From Tritrichomonas musculus (Eukaryota; Parabasalia; Tritrichomonadida; Tritrichomonadidae), in the NCBI GenBank assembly GCA_039105265.1, contig JAPFFF010000022.1, positions 1,488,001 through 1,552,000 on the forward strand: a stretch of 64,000 bases of DNA, written 5' to 3'. The position numbers were made by a program, and so were the translations under genes. This document shows, one piece after another, positions 35,773 to 45,400 of this stretch; position 1 is the first letter of the stretch; the number at the start of each line of letters is the position of its first letter. Under the pieces are notes generated by a model. The model was not told the origin of the DNA and made no database searches. It saw only the letters and a list, made by a program, of their open reading frames with translations.

Positions 35773-38700
35773 GTGCGACAAAACTACGCCTCTGGTGAAT
35801 CTAAATATTTATTAACAATTGATGACATACCTAAGTTGAATATAACACAAGATGAAACAGCATTCCTCCAAATTCATCTACCAGATTATGTTAAAGATAG
35901 TAATGGTAAACCAATTGATTCAGTCATTTGCAATGTTAAGAAAGGATTTAATGGATACATTTCAGATATCAATAGAGTTACGTTAAGTGGTGAAAGTATT
36001 GACGTTCCAGATGATTTGGTAACATATAACGAAGTAGGATGCGATATAGAGTTCCACAAGATTGCTCAATTATGTGACCCAACCATTCTTACAACAGAGG
36101 GAATGCAAATCAGGATATGTGACAGTGTATTTAAGATACTATTAACTGCTACTTCTTCAGGTGATGGTAAGTTTACAATGATTGCAGATGAGACATTAGA
36201 TTCTGGCTTTGATGGACCCAATCAAGCATTTCATTTTAATTACGAGCATCAAAAAGAGTTATTCAAAGATTCTGTTGTTATACAATTATATAATAACGTA
36301 TCTGAATATGTTGAAGAAACAATTACATTAAATAACTTCGAGATGAGTTCAGGTTTACCTTCATACACCATTCCTCATGTATATAAGATAAATGATAGCT
36401 GGGAAGTTGAGAATTTAGAAGGCTATGATAAACCAGGATTGATGACATCACACGACTTGAACATTAAAGAATTATTGCTAAGAGGTGAATTAATGATTGA
36501 TATTATATATGATAAAACAAATATCAGAACAGAAAACGTAATTAGATGTAAAGAATTGATTGCAGATAATGGGTTTACTCTACATAAATCACCACTAATT
36601 TTCTTATATGAACCTAAAGATTTTGGCATTGAAACAATTAATGGTATAGATTACTGGTTCATTGATTTCGGTTATAAAAATGATAGTGAAGAGTTTAAAG
36701 CATTACCAAACGAGCAACCATTTGAATTCATTGACAGAAAGATTTTTGGTTTAGATTACTGCCTAAAGAAAAATGGAGACAACTGGACAGGAAATAATAT
36801 ATATTATCACATCAAAGATGATTACAAGAGTGTGAAGAAACTTGATGTAATTCAATACGTAAGCATTATTGTTAGTAAGAATGATAAATTAAAGTTCGTA
36901 ATGAATGAATGGGGAATGGCAAACATACCACAAGCTTTATATGATAACATGACTCTATCATTTAAGAATGGTGATAAAGAAATACATAATATTGAAATTA
37001 CTAATTATTCAATTCATCAAACTGATTATACATTCGAAGATGATTTATGTGATGTAATAAGGTTCGAATTACATGATAAAAATATTGCAGACCATGCTGC
37101 TTCAGGTGATGGTAAATTAATTCTTACATTCACGTCTCCTATTAACTCTGAATTAACAAAATCATTTGAGATTAAAGCAACTTATAATGGAAAAACGAAC
37201 CAATCAATCTATTCAGATGAAGATTTATACATAAAAGCATTTCAGATAAATAAATACAAACGAATTGAAAATGATAGCAATAATAGATTACGTGTTTACT
37301 TACGTGAAGGATTCTTTTATCAAATACCTGAGGAAGATGTGAAATATAAAGAAGGAACGAATCCATTTAGTTATTTATTCTCTCAACAAGCATATGAAAT
37401 AATTCCTAAACCAGAAGCATGTTCATACTTGTCAACAACTCATAATATAAAAACAGATGGAATTGTTATTGGCTCTAATATAGAAACTCATAGCTTTCTC
37501 TTAAATGACTTAGGTAATAATGTAACATTACTCGGTGGTGAAATACAAAGAATTGATGAAGCCGAAAAGCAAGACAGAAAAGATATAGAACATTTAAATT
37601 CAATCATTAAAGTTCAATCAACTTTAGATAAGGTATCAAAAATATTAAGTATAATTGTAGATGGTGTTGCTGTAATGGGAATGGTAAGTGTTGGCGCTAA
37701 AGTTGTATATAATTTCGCTAAATCAAAATTATATAGAGGAGGAAATGCTGCAGCAGCAACAGCTAGAGGTGCAGCTCATCCAGCTGTTGATGAAGAAGTA
37801 ATGTTATTAAATTCAGCTGAAACATCAGAGGGTAGTGCTGCAGGTTCAGCTACTTCAGCAAGTGAATTACAATATGCACCATTTGATGTATCACCTTTAT
37901 CTACAGATTTCAGTTCAATGAGTAGTTCAAATGAGAGCGAAATCGACCCATCTACTGGATTTCTTTTAAACGAAGATTCAGATTCAGTACAACTGTATAA
38001 ATTTAATAAGATTACCAAATTTGCCAATTTAGCTATATTTAGAGGAGTTATGAGAATTGGTGATTTCCTAAAAATAGGTTCTTTACAGGAGGATGGAATT
38101 ACTTTAAATAGAATTATTTCAATAAGTCCAGGAACTAGAATTAGATTCTATGATGATGATAAAAATGAATATATGATTAAAGGATTTACAACAAATGATG
38201 AATCAACTTGGGATAGCAATCATGTAGTATTAGGTGATGTATTAAAAGAACACTTGAACAACAATTATGTGAAACTTACGAACTTAAGTGAGTATGCATT
38301 GAAGAGTGAATTACCTGAACCTGTTGATTTAACACCATATTACACTAGTGCCCAAGCTGATGAGATGTTCGTTGATGAAGATGAATTAGCATATGAATTA
38401 GATAAGTATGAGACCAAGGATGTAGCTGAAGGGAAATATGCATTGAAATCTGATATTCCAACAGTTCTCAAAAATAGTGAGCTACAATTGAAACCAAAAG
38501 AATTACCATCAGAAGAAGTTCTACAGAAAATAATGGATGATGATGATAAACCGTTATCAGCTCAAGCATCAATGTATTTAACAAATATTATGTGTAATGA
38601 ATCTATCGAGGCGACTTTGAAAACTTGTAATGAACGATATGCATTAAAAACAGAATCAGATGAAAAATATCGAAGCAAAAATGATTTGAAATTTGGGAAT

Positions 38701-39882
38701 AAAATTATTCTACCAATAACAAACGGCCCTTACGAACCAGAATATCTAAATGATGTAAATTATACTTCATTCGTTCCATTTCAAGAAGGCGCTCACTTAG
38801 TTGGTGTCACTGGCTCAAATGTAGATTATGCATTTGATATTATATTCAAGACAGAAAGAACAGTTAATATACGCGATACAATAGCTCATGTTATGGAAAC
38901 AAGTATGGGCTCGTTTTATTGGGAAGAAGCAACAGGTGTACTTTATAATTACGCTGGAACATATCCAATACGAGTTACTCTTGCTGAATTTGGTGAAGAA
39001 GACCAAATAGCGTTAATGTCAAACGTTATAGCAGAAGAACAACTAATAAAAAGATGTGCTATTGATTGTGGTCCGATTACGGAAGGGACTTCGGATATAT
39101 CAATTCGTTATCTAAAACTTGTAGATAATGTGATTAAACTGGAATACATAATAGGTGATTATGCACTATGTTTTGAAATAAGGATATTATTCTATGATAC
39201 AGCTGGAAATCCCCATAACATAGTAATAGTATTACATCAGAGGACTGTGTATTTCGACAATTTCAAATTCCCACTATATTATGAAGACACTGTTGATATA
39301 ATATCAAGTCCACTTACATATAACTTCCCAATAGGTGGATATTCCTGGACAACTACTCAGGAATTATTAGATGCTAAACAAGTTTATTCAAGATGCATCA
39401 TGTCCCGAGAATATTTAGCAAAATTTAAGAGTGTAATGTATGGTACTCAATCAAACACAACTATCACTCATTACTGTCCAATAGAGGCTGGTGAGGAGAT
39501 TACTGACTACAAGATTGGTAAACCTGTATATCTATCAGGGCATGTATATAAGTATAATAAAGAAACTAAACGATTCATTAGCAGCACCGCTACTGATAGT
39601 ACTGATTGTATCTGTTCAGTTATTATGGATGGAACCTGGAAGGAATTTGTTGGTATCATTACTAGAATCGATAAAGAAAATGGATGTATTACCTTTGCGA
39701 CCCATGGCGACTATTTATTCTACGTTGATGACGCAAATCTATACCAGATAGGTGATGTAATACTCTATGATGGAAGAATCCTCGATGAAGATTATGCACT
39801 AACATTGAAGATACAACAGAGCATAGTAGGGAAAGTAAGCGGAAAAATAAACGAACATTATTTAGCAGTGTTTAAAGCTTAA
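35773..39882 (+). CDS. Giant fibre/adhesin-like protein (element C)
   Basis: A 1369-residue frame without an evident ATG at its 5' end. Residues 1-560 are beta-rich and match modules in B's giant fibre (KAFQINKYKRIEN region, then YEIIPKPEACSYLSTTHNI). A helical stretch and a hydrophobic segment follow near 630-660. Then come YALKSDIP-type tail-fibre repeats at about 840-900. The C-terminal domain contains LPITNGPYEPEYL and FVPFQEGAHLVGV, shared with B. It likely binds the host cell surface. Confidence 0.7.
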   Translation: MRQNYASGESKYLLTIDDIPKLNITQDETAFLQIHLPDYVKDSNGKPIDSVICNVKKGFNGYISDINRVTLSGESIDVPDDLVTYNEVGCDIEFHKIAQLCDPTILTTEGMQIRICDSVFKILLTATSSGDGKFTMIADETLDSGFDGPNQAFHFNYEHQKELFKDSVVIQLYNNVSEYVEETITLNNFEMSSGLPSYTIPHVYKINDSWEVENLEGYDKPGLMTSHDLNIKELLLRGELMIDIIYDKTNIRTENVIRCKELIADNGFTLHKSPLIFLYEPKDFGIETINGIDYWFIDFGYKNDSEEFKALPNEQPFEFIDRKIFGLDYCLKKNGDNWTGNNIYYHIKDDYKSVKKLDVIQYVSIIVSKNDKLKFVMNEWGMANIPQALYDNMTLSFKNGDKEIHNIEITNYSIHQTDYTFEDDLCDVIRFELHDKNIADHAASGDGKLILTFTSPINSELTKSFEIKATYNGKTNQSIYSDEDLYIKAFQINKYKRIENDSNNRLRVYLREGFFYQIPEEDVKYKEGTNPFSYLFSQQAYEIIPKPEACSYLSTTHNIKTDGIVIGSNIETHSFLLNDLGNNVTLLGGEIQRIDEAEKQDRKDIEHLNSIIKVQSTLDKVSKILSIIVDGVAVMGMVSVGAKVVYNFAKSKLYRGGNAAAATARGAAHPAVDEEVMLLNSAETSEGSAAGSATSASELQYAPFDVSPLSTDFSSMSSSNESEIDPSTGFLLNEDSDSVQLYKFNKITKFANLAIFRGVMRIGDFLKIGSLQEDGITLNRIISISPGTRIRFYDDDKNEYMIKGFTTNDESTWDSNHVVLGDVLKEHLNNNYVKLTNLSEYALKSELPEPVDLTPYYTSAQADEMFVDEDELAYELDKYETKDVAEGKYALKSDIPTVLKNSELQLKPKELPSEEVLQKIMDDDDKPLSAQASMYLTNIMCNESIEATLKTCNERYALKTESDEKYRSKNDLKFGNKIILPITNGPYEPEYLNDVNYTSFVPFQEGAHLVGVTGSNVDYAFDIIFKTERTVNIRDTIAHVMETSMGSFYWEEATGVLYNYAGTYPIRVTLAEFGEEDQIALMSNVIAEEQLIKRCAIDCGPITEGTSDISIRYLKLVDNVIKLEYIIGDYALCFEIRILFYDTAGNPHNIVIVLHQRTVYFDNFKFPLYYEDTVDIISSPLTYNFPIGGYSWTTTQELLDAKQVYSRCIMSREYLAKFKSVMYGTQSNTTITHYCPIEAGEEITDYKIGKPVYLSGHVYKYNKETKRFISSTATDSTDCICSVIMDGTWKEFVGIITRIDKENGCITFATHGDYLFYVDDANLYQIGDVILYDGRILDEDYALTLKIQQSIVGKVSGKINEHYLAVFKA

Positions 39883-40520
39883 ACAACTAATTTTAGGCTC
39901 AAGCCATACTTGATAAACTGGGAATATATATTATTGTAAGCATACTTCATGTCTTCAGTCTTTCCATCTTTAGTGATTAATATTTTTGAAACTTTGGTAA
40001 ATTTTGAAGAAGATGAGGTGCAGCCGCAGCCAACATCAGAATCGTCAAGAACAAATTCTACCTTTTCACATTCAGTGAGTAACTTAATCATATCCATTAA
40101 CAATTTGCTTTCGCATACAACATAAGAGTTTACTTTTAGTGGGTTACCTTCATACATCTCAACCAACATCTCTAAGAACTTATTTTTCTTCTCTAGTGTA
40201 TCTAGTTCAGTGCCTAAATCTATGATGCCTCTTTCCTGAGCTAATAGGGAACTGCTGCTTATTGGTGCTACTGATGGAAATTGAGATTCCTGATTCATCA
40301 TCGGTGTATTTGAAGTTAGACCATTCGGTTGTATATCTGGTTGGTTGTTGGCTTGAGTAAAATTTACAGGTTGAACTTGGGGATAAAGTGGAGCTGGTTG
40401 AGAATGTTGTTCTCCCTGAGGTTTACATATTTTGATTTTGACGTTAGTATTTTGCTCTTGCTTAATGGTATTATCAGTTTCAGAACTTAATATTCGTGCT
40501 TGTCTCAATGTGCCTGACAT
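39879..40520 (-). CDS. Conserved protein with C-terminal Cys-rich domain (element C)
   Basis: 213 residues. A Gln/Pro/Asn-rich N-terminal half leads to a compact C-terminal domain (KVNSYVVCESKLLMDMIKLL, then DDSDVGCGCTSSSS). The domain matches the B gene that C interrupts (DEDLGCC at the same place). The Cys cluster could bind metal or form disulphides. The family is unrecognised. The 3' end overlaps the fibre gene by 4 bp. Confidence 0.6.
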   Translation of the reverse strand: MSGTLRQARILSSETDNTIKQEQNTNVKIKICKPQGEQHSQPAPLYPQVQPVNFTQANNQPDIQPNGLTSNTPMMNQESQFPSVAPISSSSLLAQERGIIDLGTELDTLEKKNKFLEMLVEMYEGNPLKVNSYVVCESKLLMDMIKLLTECEKVEFVLDDSDVGCGCTSSSSKFTKVSKILITKDGKTEDMKYAYNNIYSQFIKYGLSLKLVV

Positions 40521-40553
40521 GATTTAAATAATACAAAAATATATAACATAAGC

Positions 40554-41018
40554 TTAGATTAAAATAAAATCATCGAAATCTGTTTTCTGGCAATCAGCCA
40601 CATGCTTTCGAATTTTCTCAACACTCTCATTATTAGAACACTTTCGCATACGTGATGGATAATACTTGTTTCCTTTAAATTCCTTTTGATTCAAATAAAT
40701 ATCAAGTATATACATATCTTTCTTGTCCTTGCCATTTGGAAGAGACCTATTATCATTCTCTTTACATGAAATTATCGGTTGACATCCATAGATTTCTTGA
40801 ATTCTATCATATCTTATACTTCTTGGTTTACTCTCAGTTCTATCTGTGATAAAGATTGGTTTAAGACATATTCCATACTTATTCTTAAATGCATCATTGC
40901 CTTCGAAAAAGACAGAAATAATAGGGTCTACAATGTTATAGTCATTCTTGATGATGTTTTCTTGTTCGTTAAGCTTGTTGATGAATTTTGTGACAGAGAA
41001 GAATTGTGTTGAATTCAT
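40554..41018 (-). CDS. Conserved protein paired with 39879 gene (element C)
   Basis: 154 residues. Homologous throughout to B's 41835-42287: VFFEGNDAFKNKYGICLKPIFI versus CYFEGDDVFHNNFDGLCMKPLFI, IISCKENDNRSLPNGK versus IVSFKENKKRTLSKK, and YYPSRMRKCSNNESVEKIRKHV versus YYPSYLTESTNKKNNEKIRKQV. Acidic C-terminus. The same two-gene pair sits next to the terminus in both elements. Function unknown. Confidence 0.65.
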   Translation of the reverse strand: MNSTQFFSVTKFINKLNEQENIIKNDYNIVDPIISVFFEGNDAFKNKYGICLKPIFITDRTESKPRSIRYDRIQEIYGCQPIISCKENDNRSLPNGKDKKDMYILDIYLNQKEFKGNKYYPSRMRKCSNNESVEKIRKHVADCQKTDFDDFILI

Positions 41019-41060
41019 TTCATGCTCAAAAAATTTTAAAAATGTTTAAAAATAAATGAC

Positions 41061-41438
41061 TTACATATCAATTTGACTTTCATAATATCCATCAAGTTCA
41101 TAGTCAAATAAATCATACAGTGAATGAATAGAGCTTAAATATGGGTAGTTTTCAATATCATTGCAAGCATCCCAAATATTATTTAAGAAAATAGAATATG
41201 AATATTCAAACCTAGAATCTGTCGGATATGGTTCTTTCTCTTTCGCATATTTGACTAGATAAGGTGCATAGTAATTCAAATCTCGTTTAGTTAGATTCTC
41301 AAGAGGCATATTCAAAATGCTTTCTTTAAAGTATTCATATTCATCATATTCGATTTCATAAACAGTATCTTGATTTATAACAAATTGGTTTATATCTGGG
41401 CAGAAGAATTCGCTACTTCTTTGTGATAAGATTGGCAT
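41061..41438 (-). CDS. Small acidic protein at right end of element C
   Basis: About 125 residues from the Met at 41438 (MPILSQRSSEFFC), which follows the TCTCATCTAAAA motif of the terminal repeat. The frame is open further into the repeat, but that part is repeat sequence. Tyr/Glu/Asp-rich (YEIEYDEYEYF, then YDLFDYELDGYY). Family unrecognised. Confidence 0.5.
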   Translation of the reverse strand: MPILSQRSSEFFCPDINQFVINQDTVYEIEYDEYEYFKESILNMPLENLTKRDLNYYAPYLVKYAKEKEPYPTDSRFEYSYSIFLNNIWDACNDIENYPYLSSIHSLYDLFDYELDGYYESQIDM

Positions 41439-41446
41439 TGCGATTA

Positions 41447-41616
41447 TTTTTAGATGAGATAAAAAATTAAATAAAAATATACCTGCCATTATTCTGATAG
41501 CTATTAGAATGCTGAGAATTCAGTGTGAAAACTCCTGCTAAAATGTGATGTTCTAAAATCATTGGAAAACGAACAAAAAGGGCGTAGTCCTTTTTGGGCG
41601 TTTTCACTATACTACT
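41447..41616 (-). repeat. Right terminal inverted repeat of element C
   Basis: Inverted partner of 22227-22395, with about one mismatch over 170 bp. It ends CACTATACTACT and is followed at once by TTTCCA, the second copy of the target duplication. Confidence 0.92.
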
Positions 41617-41796
41617 TTTCCAGATGAAGACCTTGGATGTTGTTCTGCTAAAACAAATCCTATCAGAAAAATTGATGCAATTAAAATAATTAAAGAAAAT
41701 GGTGAAGTTGTTATGGATTTCAAAAATGTTTATAATAAAGAATGGAATGAATTAGTTAACGTTTATCATCTTTGTCTCAAATATTGTGTTGTTTAA
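41617..41796 (+). pseudogene. B gene homologous to 39879-40520, second part
   Basis: The remainder of the B gene whose first part is at 21877-22226, resuming straight after C's right terminus. It contains DLGCC and ends CLKYCVV, parallel to DVGCGC and SLKLVV in C's homologue. It confirms that C landed inside B. Confidence 0.75.
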
Positions 41797-41834
41797 AAAA
41801 TTTTTTAATTTTTTATCACTCTAAAAAATATCCA

Positions 41835-42287
41835 ATGGAAACAGAAACAAAAACAAATTTCTATTCAACTAACAAATTAATTGATTTCTTAAAAGAAAAA
41901 TTAAGTTGTAAAGATTTTAGTCAATGTGTTTGTTATTTTGAAGGAGATGATGTTTTTCATAATAATTTTGACGGATTATGTATGAAGCCGTTATTTATTC
42001 AATTAACTGGTACAACTAATAAATATCTGAATTATAATCAAATTAAAGAATTATTTGGAAATGAAATAATTGTTAGTTTCAAAGAAAATAAGAAAAGAAC
42101 GTTATCTAAGAAAAATGGAGTGATGTACGTTTTATGTATTGATTTTATTCAAATGAATTATAAAGATAATTATTATTATCCATCATATTTAACTGAATCT
42201 ACAAATAAAAAAAATAATGAAAAAATAAGAAAACAAGTTCAAATTGAATTCAAACAAGATGACCTTGATGATGATGCTTTCATTTAA
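41835..42287 (+). CDS. Conserved protein, homologue of 40554-41018 (element B)
   Basis: About 150 residues from the Met at 41835 (METETKTNFYSTNKL); the homology to C's protein begins near here. Contains FEGDDVFHNN, MKPLFIQLTG and NNEKIRKQVQIEF, with an acidic C-terminus (DDLDDDAFI). It follows the C-interrupted gene on the same strand, as its relatives are paired in C. Function unknown. Confidence 0.65.
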   Translation: METETKTNFYSTNKLIDFLKEKLSCKDFSQCVCYFEGDDVFHNNFDGLCMKPLFIQLTGTTNKYLNYNQIKELFGNEIIVSFKENKKRTLSKKNGVMYVLCIDFIQMNYKDNYYYPSYLTESTNKKNNEKIRKQVQIEFKQDDLDDDAFI

Positions 42288-42319
42288 AAAAAAATAGAAT
42301 TTTTTTATTTTTACAAAAA

Positions 42320-42469
42320 ATGTCTTCAAAAAGAGGTCGCAAAAATATATATCAAAATGATGATGAAAGAAAAGAAGCTAGAAGAAAACAACAACGCGAA
42401 TATAGAATTCGAAAGAAAAATGAATTGGAAGAATTAAGAAAATTCAAAGAAGATAATCAAAATAAATAA
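42320..42469 (+). CDS. 49-residue basic, bZIP-like protein (element B)
   Basis: A short ORF starting MSSKRGRKNIYQNDDERKE. Residues 17-33 are a dense basic helix (ARRKQQREYRIRKK), followed by a Leu-containing helix (NELEELRKFKED). The order basic region then short zipper resembles a bZIP DNA-binding segment, but it is too short to prove. Good A/T-rich leader and a tight fit between neighbours support it as a gene. It might act as a regulator or core protein. Confidence 0.5.
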   Translation: MSSKRGRKNIYQNDDERKEARRKQQREYRIRKKNELEELRKFKEDNQNK

Positions 42470-42476
42470 TTTATTT

Positions 42477-45400
42477 TTATATTGAAACCAATTTATTAGC
42501 AAATTGATAGCTCATTTGTTGATAAGCAAATCTTTCAAATTTATTGACTAATTCTTGTGTTGTGATAAATCCTCTTGTTTCAAGAGTGATATTTATTTCT
42601 TCTAAATTAGTTTGAGTTTTCGGAATTTCATATGTTGTATAAAATGAAGTATCCAAAGAAATGATTCGATGAACAAAATCCCATTTGATAAAGTGTTTAT
42701 GACCTAAAATATCTTGGAAAACAAATATCTGAATCAAATTCCAGACTCCATTAATTCCACTACCTAAATACTTAAATCTAATATGAGTTGTGTCATCCAT
42801 TGATAATTCAAATTTGTCAGTTTCATAACTGTCTGTTTCAATGAGACCAAATCGTGTTAAATCATCTTTTGAATAATAATTTGTTAAATCATAATTAGTT
42901 GCTAATGTAATTCCTTCATCAAGAATTGCTGATGTGATTTCACATCCCATATAATAACTATAATTAACATCATCAAAAATGTATATTGCACCAGTCATTT
43001 TATCCCACTCAATAAATATTCCTTCACTATATTGAAATTGTTTGAGTATCAAAAAACAGTTCTGAAATTCTTCTGAAAAATCTTCTTCGCCCTGAAATAT
43101 CACATTTATTTCATGTTCAACACCATCTGGTTCTGTATATTTTCCAATCAAATGAGTTCCCTCATGAAATGGAATATGAGATGTTGTAAATCTCCATTGT
43201 TCATCACCATTATCCAATAACACTTCTTTATTTGTGATTGGAAGAACTTTTTGATTTGACACAACCAAATCATTCAATTTTCTATATTGTGATAATTCTG
43301 CTTTTGTTGCAAATGAACTACCTTCTAAAGCAGCTAATCTAGCTTCTAATGAATTTATTTTTGCCTTCAATTCATTATTTTCACTTTTCAATGCAAATTT
43401 TTCATCACATTCAACTTTATCATAATAAGTTGAATCCAATTGTTCAACAAGACTATCATAATAATTATCCAATTGAGTTAATTTTGTATCTGTTTCACTT
43501 TTCAATGCATAATTTGAGAATTTGTTATCAATAGCTGTTAGTTGTTTTTCAAGTAAATTAGCTTTTTTATCAATTAGATTACTTTCAAATATTGTCTGAT
43601 ATGTATTTACAACATAATCTAATGATGGAACAGCTGCTGTTGCATCACATTCAGTTTCATCAGATTGAACAACAAGTGGAATATCAGATTTCAAAGCATA
43701 ATTTGATAAATTAACTGGTTCAGGAATATCACTTTTCAATGCATATTTATCTTGAAGAAATGCAAGATTAACAAAACAGTTTTTGTTCGTTTCATCATAA
43801 TCTTCATTTGCAATATAACAACTTATTACATTGATTCTATGTTGGTTATCAAAATCATAAACAACTCCACAACTTGAACTCATTTCTAATGTTAATGCTA
43901 TATTTTGAACGCCATTATTTAAAACATAATCATTATTATTAATACTTGATATAGTGAATATTCCTTGATATTTAATACTTTCATCAGTTTTATCATATCC
44001 ATCAAATAACATTCCATATTCTTTCCATTTTTCTAAATATTGACTTGCATTAGTATAAAGAAGAGAAAGAGTATTAATATCATTACCTGCATCATAAATT
44101 AATTCTAATTCTTGATTGAAAGTAATTTGTCCCTCAATTATTTCTGGTATATCTGTTTTCAATGCATATTTTCCTTCAGCTTCTGAAATCCAAATATCAT
44201 GGTCATCAATTGGTTCAGGTAATTCACTCTTTAATGCTAATTCATCATTAATTTCTAAATAAGCAGATTCAATAATGATATCAACTAATATTTCTTCATT
44301 TAATGATGTTAATACTAATTCTGTTGTTGATTCACTCCAAATTAACATTGTATTTGTTTCAGTATTTAGAAGCATAAAATGATTATCTTCAATAGTATCA
44401 TCAGATTTAAAATTAATATCAAATTCATATTCAACTTTATCAATAATATATTTTCCAATTAATTTAGCATTTTCATGATATTCAATTTTTGCAATTTTTG
44501 CACTATCATTAATATTTGGATATTTATCGTTATATTCTATTTGATATTTTTGAGTTGATATTATTTCTAATTCTCGTTTATCATAATAGCTTAAATCATT
44601 TTTCAGTCTATATTTGTCCTCAGCTTCTGAAATCCAAATATCATGGTCATCAATTGCATCATAAAAATCAACAAATTTCTTATTTAAATAACTATTAATA
44701 GCTTTTAATAATTTTGATGTTGATTTTGAAGTCATAATTGTTTCATCATTTGAATCATTTAAAGTTGTATCAAAAGATATTAAACCTTCTGAATCTAAAA
44801 TAATTTTATCTGAAGTATATTTTTCATTTTTCAATACATATCTTTGGTCGGCTTTATCTTTTGTATACAAATTTTCTTTATCTATCATTGTTTCTTTCAA
44901 TTGTTCTAATGCTGAATTAACTTCATCAATTGTTGGAAAATCATTTAAAGAAGCTGTCATAACGGCATCATTTGTATGTGAATTAACTGCTAAACTATTT
45001 ATTTTTTCATTTAATGCTTCAATATCTGACAAATAAGCAATATCAGATGGTGTTTTCTCTAATAAAATTCGAATAAATGTATTTTTTTCAATGATACATC
45101 CAACAATTTTATAATTTTGATTATCACCTGTTATAATAACATTTTTATCAATTTTGTTTATTTTAGACAAATATTTTGTTCTATATTCTTCGGATTTTTC
45201 TTTACCTTCAATTGTAATATCATCTATTGTTGTTGTTGTATCAACACCTTTATATTCAATTATTTCACCTTCTTCAATTTTGAAATATAATTGTTTTTGA
45301 CCTTCAGAGGTAAATAATTTAAATACACAAATACCATTTATTAATTCATCTTCTGCTTGAAATAAAACCGCAGCTTGTTCATCTTGATAATGAGTTATGA

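Larger units (their letters stand above)
22227..41616. mobile_element. Element C: nearly whole Polinton/Maverick, 19.4 kb
   Basis: Both ends are in the window. Inverted terminal repeats of about 170 bp (22227-22395 and 41447-41616) begin AGTAGTATAGTG and differ at about one base, so the insertion is young. It carries PolB, integrase, ATPase, capsid, penton candidate, fibres and several small conserved proteins. It lies inside a gene of element B, with TTTCCA on both sides. It looks close to whole, with perhaps two or three breaks. No adenain-like protease gene was recognised. Confidence 0.92.
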
